Below the pieces are notes generated by a model, which was given only the letters and a program-made list of their open reading frames with translations, was not told the DNA's origin and made no database searches. Source: Microbulbifer pacificus (GTDB taxonomy: Bacteria > Pseudomonadota > Gammaproteobacteria > Pseudomonadales > Cellvibrionaceae). From it: 64,000 nucleotides of DNA. The stretch is taken from positions 1,833,501 through 1,897,500 of the forward strand of contig NZ_CP137555.1 of the NCBI RefSeq assembly GCF_033723955.1, read 5' to 3'. Numbering within the stretch: position 1 is the first letter of the stretch; each line of letters starts with the position of its first letter. The translations under genes were made by a program, and so were the position numbers. Of this stretch, positions 17,833-26,883 are shown piece by piece.

Positions 17833-18624
17833 TTATTCGTTACTGGGCTTGCCGATGGTGGCGAGGATGCCGCCATCCACATACACGATCTGGCCGTTGA
17901 CGAAATTGCTCGCGTCGCTGGACAGGAATACCGCGGTACCCTGCAGGTCTTCCGGGTTACCCCAGCGTCCCGCCGGCGTGCGGCCGATAATGAAGTCGTT
18001 GAACGGGTGGCCGTCCACGCGAATCGGTGCGGTCTGGCTGGTGGCGAAGTAGCCGGGGCCAATACCGTTCACCTGAATATTGTGGCGCGCCCACTCGGTA
18101 GCCATATTGCGGGTCAGCATTTTCAGGCCGCCCTTGGCCGCGGCGTAGGCGGAAACACTGTCGCGCCCCAGTTCACTCATCATGGAACAGATATTGATGA
18201 TCTTGCCGGCACCGCGCTCGATCATGCGCCTCACCACCGGGCGGGTCATGACCATCACGCCGGTGAGGTTGGTCTGCAGCACCAGGTTCCACTCCGCCAG
18301 ATCCATTTCCAGCAGCGGCACGCGGCGGATGATACCGGCGTTGTTCACCAGCACATCGATGGGGCCCTGCTCCTGCTCGATCACCGCCACCATTTCATTC
18401 ACCACCGCTTCGTCGGTGACGTTGAACAGATAGCCGTGGGCATCCAGGCCTTTGGCACGCAGCTCGGCCACCGCGTTATCCAGTTTTTCCTGGGAAGAGT
18501 GACCGGTAATCACCAGCTTGGCGCCGGCGTTGCCGAGGCCTTCCGCCATCGCCATGCCAAGACCGTGGGTGGCGCCGGTGACCAGCGCCAGTTTTCCTGT
18601 GAGATCAAATAGGGATCTGGACAT
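17833..18624 (-). CDS. kduD: 2-dehydro-3-deoxy-D-gluconate 5-dehydrogenase
   Basis: KduD reduces 2,5-diketo-3-deoxygluconate (DKII) to KDG with NAD(P)H in the cytoplasm. The start is the ATG at 18624, with GGAG eight bases upstream and 26 bp after kduI; a longer frame overlapping kduI was rejected. The 263-residue SDR shows the Rossmann TGATHGLG (16-23), NNAG (94-97), Ser147, Tyr160 and Lys164 (YAAAK), and the C-terminal VNGQIVYVDGGILATIGKPSNE. This length and ending are typical of KduD. Confidence 0.95.
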   Translation of the reverse strand: MSRSLFDLTGKLALVTGATHGLGMAMAEGLGNAGAKLVITGHSSQEKLDNAVAELRAKGLDAHGYLFNVTDEAVVNEMVAVIEQEQGPIDVLVNNAGIIRRVPLLEMDLAEWNLVLQTNLTGVMVMTRPVVRRMIERGAGKIINICSMMSELGRDSVSAYAAAKGGLKMLTRNMATEWARHNIQVNGIGPGYFATSQTAPIRVDGHPFNDFIIGRTPAGRWGNPEDLQGTAVFLSSDASNFVNGQIVYVDGGILATIGKPSNE

Positions 18625-18650
18625 AAATCTACTCCAAGCTTTTCGGCGGA

Positions 18651-19493
18651 TTAGCGCAGCTCGTTGGGCTGCACTTTGTCCATATCGTCGTAATCGTGGT
18701 TCTCGCCAGCCATACCCCAGATAAAGGTGTAATTGCTGGTGCCGACGCCGGAGTGCAGTGACCAGGTGGGAGAGATCACCGCCTGCTCGTTCGCCATCCA
18801 GATGGTGCGGGTCTGCTGGGGCGGGCCCATGAAGTGGCACACCGCCTGACCTTCCGGCACATTGAAGTACATGTACACTTCCATGCGGCGGCTGTGGGTG
18901 TGGCACGGCATGGTGTTCCAGCAGCTGCCTTCGGCCAGTTCGGTCATCCCCATCTGCAGCTGGCAGGTTTCCAGCACATCTTTCACCAGCAGCTTGCGCA
19001 GGGTGCGCTTGTTGCAGGTTTCCGCCGCACCCAGTTCGATGACCTGGGCATCGCCCTGGCCAACCTTGCGGGTGGGGAATTCGCGGTGCGCGGGAGTGGA
19101 CAGGATGTAGAACTTCGCCGGCGAAGTTTTTACATTGCTGGTGAACACCACTTCCTTGGAACCGCGGCTTACATACAGCGCTTCCTTGGTGCCGATTTCA
19201 TACAGGGTACCGTCGACTTCCACACAGCCCGGGGCGCCGATGTTGATGATGCCCAGCTCGCGGCGCTCGAGAAAATAATCCGCTTTCAGTGCATCCACGG
19301 TCTCCAGCTTCACTGCACCTTCCACCGGCATGACGCCGCCCACGATCACGCGATCCACATGGGTATAGGTCAGGTTTACGGTGTCTGCGGTGAACAGGGT
19401 CGGCACCAGATATTCTTTTCTCAGGCGCTCGGTGTCGTAGTTCACATAGTCCGCCGGATGGCTGGAATAACGTTCGTCAAAAACGGTGGTCAT
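18651..19493 (-). CDS. kduI: 5-dehydro-4-deoxy-D-glucuronate isomerase
   Basis: KduI isomerises 5-keto-4-deoxyuronate (DKI), the rearranged product of unsaturated galacturonate released by lyases and GH105 hydrolases, to DKII. The 280-residue bicupin-fold protein retains the zinc ligands H198, H200, E205 and H247 (CHTHSRRMEVYMYF and TWSLHSGVG), offset by two from E. coli KduI. RKEYLVPTLF, IGAPGCVEVDG and HFMGPPQQTRTIWM are conserved. It lies between the GH105 gene and kduD. Confidence 0.97.
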   Translation of the reverse strand: MTTVFDERYSSHPADYVNYDTERLRKEYLVPTLFTADTVNLTYTHVDRVIVGGVMPVEGAVKLETVDALKADYFLERRELGIINIGAPGCVEVDGTLYEIGTKEALYVSRGSKEVVFTSNVKTSPAKFYILSTPAHREFPTRKVGQGDAQVIELGAAETCNKRTLRKLLVKDVLETCQLQMGMTELAEGSCWNTMPCHTHSRRMEVYMYFNVPEGQAVCHFMGPPQQTRTIWMANEQAVISPTWSLHSGVGTSNYTFIWGMAGENHDYDDMDKVQPNELR

Positions 19494-19530
19494 AATCTTT
19501 CCCGGTAACTCTTGATAAATCCTGTACGAA

Positions 19531-19550
19531 TGAAATCCGGATAGATTTCA
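19531..19550 (-). other. Small stem-loop between the GH105 gene and kduI
   Basis: TGAAATC / GATTTCA form a 7-bp perfect stem with a 6-nt loop in the 66-bp intergenic gap. Without a U-run it is more likely an mRNA-processing or stability element than a terminator. Confidence 0.3.
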
Positions 19551-19559
19551 ATGTTCGGT

Positions 19560-22082
19560 TCAGGACTTGGATTTCAGCAGTTTGTACATCTCGACGCCGG
19601 AAGTAATGAACGGCGCGGTGCCCTTGGGGTCGTCGTCGTAAATCGGCTCGCTCAGGTAATACTTGTAGCTGCCATCGCGGCCATAACCGAGACCCGCCAC
19701 CTGGCACATATCGGTGATGGTGATGCTGCCGTCGGCGTGCACCTGCACAAACTCATCCAGCAGACCCTGGTAGGCCTTTTTCGCGATTGCCAGATATTTG
19801 CCCTCGGGCAGGTAACCGTGGTTCAGCGCCTTGGCGTAGAAGTAGGTGAACATGGTACTGGCGGAAGACTCGAGGTAATTACCGCGCTCGCCGGGCTTGT
19901 CCATGATTTGCCACCAGGTACCGGTCGCCGGGTCCTGGTATTTTTCGATCACCGGCGCAATCTCGGCGATCATGTCCAGCAGGTACTGGCGCTGCTCCGT
20001 GTTTTCCTTGGGGATGTAATCCAGCACGTCCACCAGCGCCATCGCCAGCCAGCCCATACCGCGGGCCCAGTGGTAAGCGGAGAGTCCGGTTTCCTTGTCG
20101 GCCCAGTTCTGCTCGCGCTTCTCATCCCAGCCGTGGTAGTAGAGGCCGGTTTGCGGGTCGCGCAGCTTGCCGCGTACCACTTTGAATTCCGCCAGTACTT
20201 CGTCCACATTGGGCTCTTGGTGCATCAGCTGCTCATACTGAGCGAGAAACGGAATCCCCATGTAGACGCCGTCGAGCCACACCTGGTGCGGGTAAATTTT
20301 CTTGTGCCAGAACGCACCCGCAGTGGTGCGCGGGTGGTGTTCCAACTGTTCGAACAGGGTATCGACGGCTTTCTTGTAACTCTCGTCGTGATTGCGCTCG
20401 TACATGCGCAGCAACATGGTACCGGAGCGAATGCTGTCGATGTTGTATTTCGACTGTTCGTAACCGTTGATGCTGCCGTCTTCGTTGACGAAAGAACCCA
20501 TCACCTTCTGCACTGCATCGGCATAGCGTGCTTCCGGCGCAACCTGGTTCAGCTCATCGTAGGCCTGCATCACCATGCCGGTGGTGTACTCGAAGTAGGA
20601 TGGGCGCTTGCGGATATGGTCGAAACCGCCGAAGGCGTAATCCAGGGTTTTGCGCTGCAGCTCGGAGTCTGCCAGGCGCTTGCTCCACGCCAGCGCCACG
20701 TCCGCGGTCAGCGGCTGCCGGGTTTCCGCCAGGCTCGCCGCGGTGGTCAGCCGCTGGCGCAGCGGCATGGTGAGTTTTTCCGCTTCCTGCTGCAGATAGT
20801 TTTCAAACTGCGCTTTGCTGGTGATCGGGCCGTGACGGCTCTCCACTTCGTTGGCCCAGGCGGCGACGAAGTAGTACTGAATTTCCTTATCCGCCGGCTT
20901 CAGGATGGCAACCTGGTTGTGTTCGTCCCTGGTCACCTCATCGATGGCTTTGCGCTTGGCCAGCACCGCCATGCCGAGGTTGGCACCGTCCAGGCTCTGC
21001 GCGCCGTAGGTGCCGATATAGGTATAGGCGTGGCCGGTAATGTCCATGTCACCGACGATCAGCTCGGTGCCAGGGTGATTGACGATACCGGCGATCATGT
21101 TGTCCAGCTCTTCGCTGGTTTTCGCATTAACTTCAACCAGGCGGCTGCCCGCGTGCATCGAGAGCTGTGCACTCAGGTCGGTCTGCACACCTTCCACCGG
21201 CTTCCAGCCCAGGTAGTCGATTGTGAACGCGGAGTAGAGGTCGCCGTTCTCGGTGATCTCGGCGCGCCAGTCCTGCACATCGCTCACGCGAATGACTTTT
21301 TCACCATCCCAGAATCCGTAGCCACCAACACCGACGGCGCTGCCGACCTTGAGGATGTCCATGCCCCAATCAGAGGGTTCGTGGTAGGAATCAAAGCCAT
21401 CCTGGCCAACGTTCTGCAGTACCGGTGCCAGGGTGGATTTTCCGAAGATATCGAAACCGTTGCGCCAGTCGAGATATACCCGGTAGCCCACCAGATCGGA
21501 TTCGATGCCCGGGCCCTCGTAGCGGATATACCACGAGTGGTCGGTATGCTCCTTCGGCACCTCTAACGTGCTGACGTTTTCAAAGCTGCCACCGAGATAT
21601 TCGCGCTCTTTCCACTCGCCGCCCACCTTGCGGGAAATCTCCGCCTGGGTGCGTTTGGCCGCGGTTTCGCCTGCCACGTCGGCTTCGGCGATCCGCAGGG
21701 TTACGGTTTCATCGACCGCAACATCCACCGTGAACAGGATGCCGTCTTTCTCGCCATCGGCATCTTTGTCGATGGCCTGTACTGGAAGTTGTCGCGCCTG
21801 GTTCCACACCGCGATCGGCGATGCAAAACCCTGTTTGAGGCCGAGTTCGTAGAAGCTCAGGTAAACCGCTTCGTCCAGACGAGGGAAATCCGAGGGGTTG
21901 GAAAGCTCGAGGGTGGCAATGGCACCCGGCTTTTCAGCAACTGCCGCGGGCGCGCTATCCGCAACGGTTTCAGCAGATTTTTCGCCACAGGCGGTGAGGG
22001 TGGCAGCGGTAAGCGCAAATGCCAGGGCACTCAGGCTCGGGGTGCGAGTGGACTTAGCAAACAGTTTCACAGACGTCTCCAC
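19560..22082 (-). CDS. DUF4861-GH105 fusion lipoprotein, unsaturated galacturonyl/rhamnogalacturonyl hydrolase
   Basis: This 840-residue protein begins with a lipoprotein signal (AFALTAATLTAC; Cys32), so it is probably membrane-anchored in the periplasm. Residues ~55-435 match DUF4861, a beta-rich domain often encoded beside GH105 genes in pectin loci. Residues ~460-838 form a GH105 (alpha/alpha)6 barrel with RPSYFEYTTGMVMQAY, VWLDGVYMGIPF (catalytic Asp604) and SAYHWARGMGW. GH105 enzymes hydrate the 4,5-double bond of lyase products, releasing unsaturated galacturonate, the substrate that reaches KduI. Covalent fusion of the two domains suggests they act on the same oligosaccharide. It is first in the run GH105-kduI-kduD-(GH28-TonB). 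Confidence 0.88.
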   Translation of the reverse strand: METSVKLFAKSTRTPSLSALAFALTAATLTACGEKSAETVADSAPAAVAEKPGAIATLELSNPSDFPRLDEAVYLSFYELGLKQGFASPIAVWNQARQLPVQAIDKDADGEKDGILFTVDVAVDETVTLRIAEADVAGETAAKRTQAEISRKVGGEWKEREYLGGSFENVSTLEVPKEHTDHSWYIRYEGPGIESDLVGYRVYLDWRNGFDIFGKSTLAPVLQNVGQDGFDSYHEPSDWGMDILKVGSAVGVGGYGFWDGEKVIRVSDVQDWRAEITENGDLYSAFTIDYLGWKPVEGVQTDLSAQLSMHAGSRLVEVNAKTSEELDNMIAGIVNHPGTELIVGDMDITGHAYTYIGTYGAQSLDGANLGMAVLAKRKAIDEVTRDEHNQVAILKPADKEIQYYFVAAWANEVESRHGPITSKAQFENYLQQEAEKLTMPLRQRLTTAASLAETRQPLTADVALAWSKRLADSELQRKTLDYAFGGFDHIRKRPSYFEYTTGMVMQAYDELNQVAPEARYADAVQKVMGSFVNEDGSINGYEQSKYNIDSIRSGTMLLRMYERNHDESYKKAVDTLFEQLEHHPRTTAGAFWHKKIYPHQVWLDGVYMGIPFLAQYEQLMHQEPNVDEVLAEFKVVRGKLRDPQTGLYYHGWDEKREQNWADKETGLSAYHWARGMGWLAMALVDVLDYIPKENTEQRQYLLDMIAEIAPVIEKYQDPATGTWWQIMDKPGERGNYLESSASTMFTYFYAKALNHGYLPEGKYLAIAKKAYQGLLDEFVQVHADGSITITDMCQVAGLGYGRDGSYKYYLSEPIYDDDPKGTAPFITSGVEMYKLLKSKS

Positions 22083-22106
22083 GAATTCGGGTTTTATTCT
22101 GTTCTA

Positions 22107-22122
22107 TCGATTTTCAAATCGA
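22107..22122. promoter_or_regulatory. Palindrome upstream of the GH105-kduI-kduD operon
   Basis: TCGATTTTCAAATCGA (arms TCGATTT/AAATCGA, 2-nt centre) lies ~25-40 bp before the GH105 start codon. No TGGTnnnACCA motif was found in this promoter region, so this unit may answer to a different regulator. The biochemical role is unknown. Confidence 0.35.
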
Positions 22123-22215
22123 AAAACGGCCGCGTGCGATTTCGAATCTTCCTTGTCCACGAGACGTGGCGGATTCCTGCACTCGGCCGTTTGGGTACAA
22201 CTTGATTTTTTTCAT

Positions 22216-22250
22216 CGAAAAGCCCGGCAAATAATTTGCCGGGCTTTTCG
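22216..22250. terminator. Strong terminator after the second TonB receptor gene
   Basis: A perfect 16-bp stem (AAAAGCCCGGCAAA core, TAA loop) with T-rich ends on both strands lies ~20 bp past the receptor stop codon. Confidence 0.85.
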
Positions 22251-22270
22251 ATTATGCAGACAGCTCGTTA

Positions 22271-24919
22271 TCAGAACTTGTACTGCGCACCGACGTAGTA
22301 CTGACGACCGGTAGTGTGGTCAACCACAATACGTCCGGCAGTGTCGATCATCTGGCGGTTGGGCTCGTTGGTCAGGTTGATACCCTCGAAGCTCAGCTTC
22401 CAGTTGTCGTTCAGGTTGTAGCTGGCAACGAAGTCGATGTTGGCAGTGCCTTCGGTGTATTCCTTGTCGTTGCCGTTACGTACCGCAGCCGGAGACTGGG
22501 TCAGGTAATCGCTACGCTTGGCATAGGAAACACGCGCACTGAAGTCTTCGTTCTCGTAGAACACGGTGGCGTTGTAGGTGTTCTTGGACATGCCGGTGAG
22601 AACGTCGTACATCGGCTCATCTGTGGTGCCGTAGTTCATCTCGGAATCGACGTAGGTGTAGTTCAGCAGCAGGCCGTAGTTATCGAAGAACATCTGCTGG
22701 TATTGCAGTTCGATACCGGACAGCTCGCCGCCCTCACCGTTCACGTCACGAGTAACATCCCACGCAGTGGTTTCGTCGTAGGTACCTTCGTCACGCAGCA
22801 GAGAGGCGTCGAGACCAGTCTCCGCCCAGCTCAGGCCGGAGTCGGTCTGGCGGGTAATGAAGGAGTCGATATCCTTGTAGAAGTATGCCGCTGCGAATAC
22901 CGCGTCGTCGTTGAAGTACCACTCGTAAGACACGTCGTAGGCGCGGGCGCGGAACGGATCGAGTTTCGGGTTGCCGTAGCTGATGGTGCCGTTGAACTGA
23001 TCGATCTTGCCGCCGGGGGTCAGGTTGCCCAGGCCCGGACGCGCCATCACGTCAGACGCGGAGAAACGCACAACCATGTCTTCGTTGACATCCAGCGCCA
23101 GGTTCAGGGACGGCAGGGTATCGTCGTACTCGTTGGTAGCTCTTACCGCGACAAATTCACCACCCAGATCGGTCAGGCCGTTGGACTCCACTTCAGTGGT
23201 CACCTGACGCACGCCGACGTTACCGCGCAGCGGCATACCCGCCACCTCAGTGTTCCAGCCCAGCTGCAGGTAGTAGCCGGTGCTGTCTTCTTTCACATTG
23301 CGGATATCCTGAGCGCGCGGTGCCATGCTGGCCGCCACTTCACCGGCGTAGCTCGCCAGAGTGGAGTCCACATCCGGGGAGAACCAGGTGATGCCGCCCA
23401 TGCTGGTGGAGCCGCCCTGCAGCTCGCTAGCAGAGATGCCACTGAACTTCGGGCCGGCGCGCATTTCTTCCACGTCGAATTCGAAGCTCTTCTGGGACAC
23501 ACCACCTTTCAGGGTCATGGTGTCGTTCAGATCGAATTCCAGATTGAATGCGGCAGTATCGAAAGTATTGTCAACGCTGTTCGGGCGGTGACGCAGCTCA
23601 ACAAACTGGTAATTTGCCGGGTTGGAGGTATCGAAATCGGCAAAGTCGATGCTGCCACCGGAAGTGGTGGAGTTGTAGGTGAAGCTGTTCTGCACATTGA
23701 TCGCGTCGACAATGGCAGTAGTCTGCATCGGGTTGCTGAAGTTGGACTCGGAGGCGCCCCAGAGCACATCACCGCGCAGACGGTCGGTGAAATCGTGAGA
23801 AGCGCGGATAGAGAACTGGTCGAACTTGGTTTCCAGCTCGTCGAAGCGGTGCTCAACACGCAGGTCGTAGTTCTCGACGGTCATGGAAGTAATGGTGCCA
23901 TTGCCATCCATGGTGTAGTCGGTTACGTCGTATTCTTTGTAGTTGGTGCCGTCTTTCAGGCTGACGGAAACGAACTCTTCTTCACGGGTCGCATCGAAAT
24001 TGGAGGTCAGGTAGTCCACCAGGATTTCGGTACGGTCGGTCGGGCGGAACTGCAGGGTTCCGGTAAAGCCCTGACGCTCCTGCTCGTGGGAAAACTTGCC
24101 GTAGCGCGGAATACGCGGGAAGAAGCCTTCGTTCAGTGCGGCCAGCTCTGCGTCATCGGCACAGGCAGAACAGTTGACGATCTGCTCACTGGCGGTCCAG
24201 CGCACGGTGGAGAAACCTTGTTCCAGAATGTTGCGATCGGAGTAGGAGTAGGAAGCCATCCAGCCGAAGGTTTCGGCTTCGTTCTTGCCACCGACCAGGA
24301 AAGAGGTGCGCGGGTTCGCTTCTTCAGACTGGCTGTTGTAGCCGTACTGCATGTTGGCGGCGAAGGTGAAGTCGTCGGCCATATCCAGCGGGCGACCGGT
24401 ATTCAGGTCAACGGTCGCACCCAGGGAACCTTCGTCCAGCTCGGATGCGGTGGTTTTGTGTACGGTCAGGTTGGAGAACAGTTCAGACGCGAAGGTATTG
24501 AAGTCGAAAGAACGATCGCGGTTGGCACCACCGGAAGAGTCAGCACCACCAGTAGTGGAGATGGCTTCCATTCCATTGATACGAACGCGGGTGAACTGAG
24601 CACCCAGACCGCGTACAGAAATATTACGGCCTTCACCAGCATCGCGGGTAATGGCTACACCGGGGATGCGCTGCAGGGATTCGGCCAGGTTGAGGTCGGG
24701 GAAGTCTGCAATGTCTTCCGCCAGAATAGAGTCTTTGCTGCCTACTGCGTCGCGCTTCTGGTTCAGCGCGTTAGTCAGGCTGTCACGGTAGCTACCGGTT
24801 ACCGTGATCTCCTCCAGGCCGGCATCGCTGAGGGTGGAGGGGGTGGATTCTTGTGCAAAGGCCGGAACTGCAATCATGGCCATCGCAAGAGTGAGTGGTT
24901 TCAGCTCAAAAGTCTTCAT
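22271..24919 (-). CDS. TonB-dependent receptor, probable oligogalacturonate uptake (second of two)
   Basis: This 882-residue outer-membrane receptor resembles the one at 13415 in plug and C-terminal sequence. It has the signal peptide MKTFELKPLTLAMAMIAVPAFA-Q, the TonB-box region LEEITVTGSYRDSLTNAL, the plug segment DLNLAESLQRIPGVAITRDAGEGRNISVRGLG, and terminal Phe (GAQYKF). The second ATG of the frame (24919) is preferred because GGAG is nine bases away; for the first ATG (24928) the spacing is zero. Three operator-like sites stand 29-118 bp upstream, the densest cluster in the locus, so strong induction by pectin products is expected. It may differ from the first receptor in oligomer length or saturation preference. 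Confidence 0.92.
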   Translation of the reverse strand: MKTFELKPLTLAMAMIAVPAFAQESTPSTLSDAGLEEITVTGSYRDSLTNALNQKRDAVGSKDSILAEDIADFPDLNLAESLQRIPGVAITRDAGEGRNISVRGLGAQFTRVRINGMEAISTTGGADSSGGANRDRSFDFNTFASELFSNLTVHKTTASELDEGSLGATVDLNTGRPLDMADDFTFAANMQYGYNSQSEEANPRTSFLVGGKNEAETFGWMASYSYSDRNILEQGFSTVRWTASEQIVNCSACADDAELAALNEGFFPRIPRYGKFSHEQERQGFTGTLQFRPTDRTEILVDYLTSNFDATREEEFVSVSLKDGTNYKEYDVTDYTMDGNGTITSMTVENYDLRVEHRFDELETKFDQFSIRASHDFTDRLRGDVLWGASESNFSNPMQTTAIVDAINVQNSFTYNSTTSGGSIDFADFDTSNPANYQFVELRHRPNSVDNTFDTAAFNLEFDLNDTMTLKGGVSQKSFEFDVEEMRAGPKFSGISASELQGGSTSMGGITWFSPDVDSTLASYAGEVAASMAPRAQDIRNVKEDSTGYYLQLGWNTEVAGMPLRGNVGVRQVTTEVESNGLTDLGGEFVAVRATNEYDDTLPSLNLALDVNEDMVVRFSASDVMARPGLGNLTPGGKIDQFNGTISYGNPKLDPFRARAYDVSYEWYFNDDAVFAAAYFYKDIDSFITRQTDSGLSWAETGLDASLLRDEGTYDETTAWDVTRDVNGEGGELSGIELQYQQMFFDNYGLLLNYTYVDSEMNYGTTDEPMYDVLTGMSKNTYNATVFYENEDFSARVSYAKRSDYLTQSPAAVRNGNDKEYTEGTANIDFVASYNLNDNWKLSFEGINLTNEPNRQMIDTAGRIVVDHTTGRQYYVGAQYKF

Positions 24920-24947
24920 GACTCTCATCTCCGCTTCGTCGTTATTT

Positions 24948-24973
24948 TGGTAAAACCTGTTTTGGTATTACCG
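24948..24973. promoter_or_regulatory. Tandem candidate GntR operators at the TonB receptor promoter
   Basis: TGGTAAAACCT (24948-24958) and TGGTATTACCG (24963-24973) each match TGGTnnnACCA at seven of eight constrained bases. They lie 29-54 bp before the receptor start codon, with centres 15 bp apart. Confidence 0.55.
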
Positions 24974-25025
24974 CTTATTATCAATGCAGGCCGATATTCG
25001 CACATGGACTACCAACTATCAACTT

Positions 25026-25037
25026 TTGGTAGACCAA
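25026..25037. promoter_or_regulatory. Third candidate GntR operator upstream of the TonB receptor
   Basis: TTGGTAGACCAA has the 2-nt spacer seen in the E. coli ExuR/UxuR operator core TTGGTATACCAA. It is ~110 bp upstream of the receptor start. Confidence 0.55.
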
Positions 25038-25100
25038 TTAATCGCCTAATTCTGCGTTATTTTTCGTCAGTTCGAAGAATACAGCGCCAAAGACCCCAGA

Positions 25101-25126
25101 ACCAGTGCGGCTTTCACCGCACCGGT
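25101..25126 (-). terminator. Stem-loop past the second GH28 gene, possible weak terminator
   Basis: A 10-bp stem with one mismatch (ACCAGTGCGG / CCGCACCGGT, loop CTTTCA) lies 44-69 bp after the GH28 stop codon. No good U-run follows. Confidence 0.4.
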
Positions 25127-25169
25127 TGTCTTCAGGAGGCATTTGGAAAGCTTGTGGGGAGGGGGATGC

Positions 25170-26609
25170 TCAGCCGGGTTTAAAGGCCTGACCATTGATG
25201 GTGACATTGCTCACGGTCAGACCGGTAACCTCTTCGATCACACCAAGAGAAGCAGCCTGGTCAATACGGCTATTGGAAATCTGCAGACCACGAATGGGGG
25301 CGCGCTCGAAGCCGCGAATATGGAAGGCGCGATCCGCCTCCTCGCACACCAGGTTTTCCACCTGAATGTTATACACGTTGGGGTCAAAGCTGCCCTTGTC
25401 GCCCTCTTCATAGAAGAAGTTGATCACGATGACGTCTTTTACCTGGCCAATGGTCACGTTGCGCACATAAATATCGTGGATATCACCGCCGCGCATCGCA
25501 TTGGTCTTGATACGCAGACCGCGCTCCAGATGCGGGCTGCTCATGACACAGTCCTCCATGAAGACGTTGCGCACACCACCGGAGATCTCACTGCCCAGCA
25601 CCAGGCCGCCGTGACCGTCACGCATCTGACAGTTCCGCACCACTACGTTCTCGGTGGGAGTGTTCAGGCGGCGACCATCTGCATTGCGCCCGGATTTGAT
25701 GGCGATACAGTCGTCACCATTGTCGAACAGGCAGCCTTCGATCAATACATTGCGGCAGGACTCCGGGTCGCAGCCGTCGGAGTTGGGACCGTGACTGCGT
25801 GTGGTGACATTGCGCACCGTGAGGCTTTCGCACAGCACCGGGTGAATGACCCAGAACGGAGAATTCTCAAGGGTAACCCCTTCGATAAGCACATTGCTGC
25901 ACTCGTAGAACTGTACCAGTGGCGGGCGCAGGAAGGAGTTCTCGGCATAGGCACGCTCGGCCACCGGCACACCAGCTTCCATCTCTTCCATCAGGCGATT
26001 GCGCGCGGCGAACTGGGTATCCCCTTCGTTGGAGCTGTTGTCGCACTTGGTGTTCTCACCTTTCCACGGCCACCAGGTATCGCAATCGGCACCGCCATCG
26101 ATCAATCCTTTACCAGTGAGCGCCACGTTCTCGGCCTGGTGGGCATAGATCAGCGGGGAGTAACCCATCATTTCCATACCTTCCCAGCGGGTTTTGACCG
26201 CCGGCAGGTAACGCTCGGGCTCGGGGATAAAGTGAATCTCCGCACCCTCTTCCAGGTGCAGTTCAGTATTGGAAACCAGGTGGATGGGACCGGTACGGTA
26301 TTTACCCGCCGGCACCACGATGCGGCCACCACCGGCCTTGCGACAAGCCTCGATGGCAGCGGCGAAGAACTCGCTGGCATCTTCGCCCTCCCCGCGGGCG
26401 CCCAGCGCCTTGAGGCTGAAGTCGCGTGCGGGAATAACCGGCAGCTTGATGGAGGACAGAATTTGCGGCACCTGCGCCCAGGGGCCGTTGTACTGGGCCC
26501 GGGGCGGACGGCTCATGGCCAGCGCCTGCATGGGCAGCCCGGAGATGGCGGGCACTACCGCTGCGGCCAGCATGGATTGCAGGAATACTCTCCGGTTAAG
26601 TCCAGTCAT
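25170..26609 (-). CDS. GH28 polygalacturonase with Tat-like signal peptide
   Basis: This glycoside hydrolase should cleave alpha-1,4 galacturonosyl bonds, probably in the periplasm or outside the cell. LNRRVFLQSMLAAAVVPAI resembles a twin-arginine signal, implying export in folded form. All GH28 active-site motifs are visible: GPNSDGCD, NGDDCIAIKSGR, RDGHGGLVLGSE (with the catalytic-site His) and LRIKTN. The longer MEEMEAGVPVAERAYAENSFLRPPLVQF insert is common in bacterial exo-acting GH28 enzymes, so exo-polygalacturonase is plausible. The second of two adjacent ATGs (26609) has GGAGG at five bases and is preferred. Two operator-like sites lie ~105-145 bp upstream. Confidence 0.93.
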   Translation of the reverse strand: MTGLNRRVFLQSMLAAAVVPAISGLPMQALAMSRPPRAQYNGPWAQVPQILSSIKLPVIPARDFSLKALGARGEGEDASEFFAAAIEACRKAGGGRIVVPAGKYRTGPIHLVSNTELHLEEGAEIHFIPEPERYLPAVKTRWEGMEMMGYSPLIYAHQAENVALTGKGLIDGGADCDTWWPWKGENTKCDNSSNEGDTQFAARNRLMEEMEAGVPVAERAYAENSFLRPPLVQFYECSNVLIEGVTLENSPFWVIHPVLCESLTVRNVTTRSHGPNSDGCDPESCRNVLIEGCLFDNGDDCIAIKSGRNADGRRLNTPTENVVVRNCQMRDGHGGLVLGSEISGGVRNVFMEDCVMSSPHLERGLRIKTNAMRGGDIHDIYVRNVTIGQVKDVIVINFFYEEGDKGSFDPNVYNIQVENLVCEEADRAFHIRGFERAPIRGLQISNSRIDQAASLGVIEEVTGLTVSNVTINGQAFKPG

Positions 26610-26712
26610 CATTACCTCCCGGGTTTATTGTTTTATTCGGCTTTTTTATTGGGTTTTGCCGCGGCGAACTGCGACACCAACAGCCTGGTCATTCACCGGA
26701 CTGCCCCATATC

Positions 26713-26754
26713 TGGCAAGACCAGTACAAAATTTTCGCCAATACTGTCATACCA
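26713..26754. promoter_or_regulatory. Candidate GntR operators upstream of the second GH28 gene
   Basis: TGGCAAGACCA (26713-26723) matches TGGTnnnACCA at seven of eight positions; CTGTCATACCA (26744-26754) at six. They lie between the GH28 start and the gntR terminator. Confidence 0.45.
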
Positions 26755-26828
26755 ATTTTGGCAGGGCAACAACCGGACAGGTGCCCCCAACGGCTAAGCG
26801 ACCTGAGAAGGGCGGAAAATTCCGGGCA

Positions 26829-26854
26829 CAAAAAAGCCGGCGCAGTGGCCGGCT
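26829..26854 (-). terminator. Terminator of the gntR gene
   Basis: A 7-bp stem (AGCCGGC / GCCGGCT, loop GCAGTG) is followed by seven T when read on the minus strand, 30 bp past the gntR stop. Confidence 0.8.
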
Positions 26855-26883
26855 TTCGGGCTCGAGCGAACGCAAATACAGGT

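Noticed and set aside
19551..21566. 671-codon plus-strand open frame antisense to the GH105 gene
   Set aside because: It is a shadow of the GH105 coding sequence, with no family motifs.
22316..25183. 955-codon plus-strand open frame antisense to the second TonB receptor
   Set aside because: It is the mirror of a well-supported gene, Val/Gly/His-rich with no recognisable domain; high-GC coding DNA often gives such frames.
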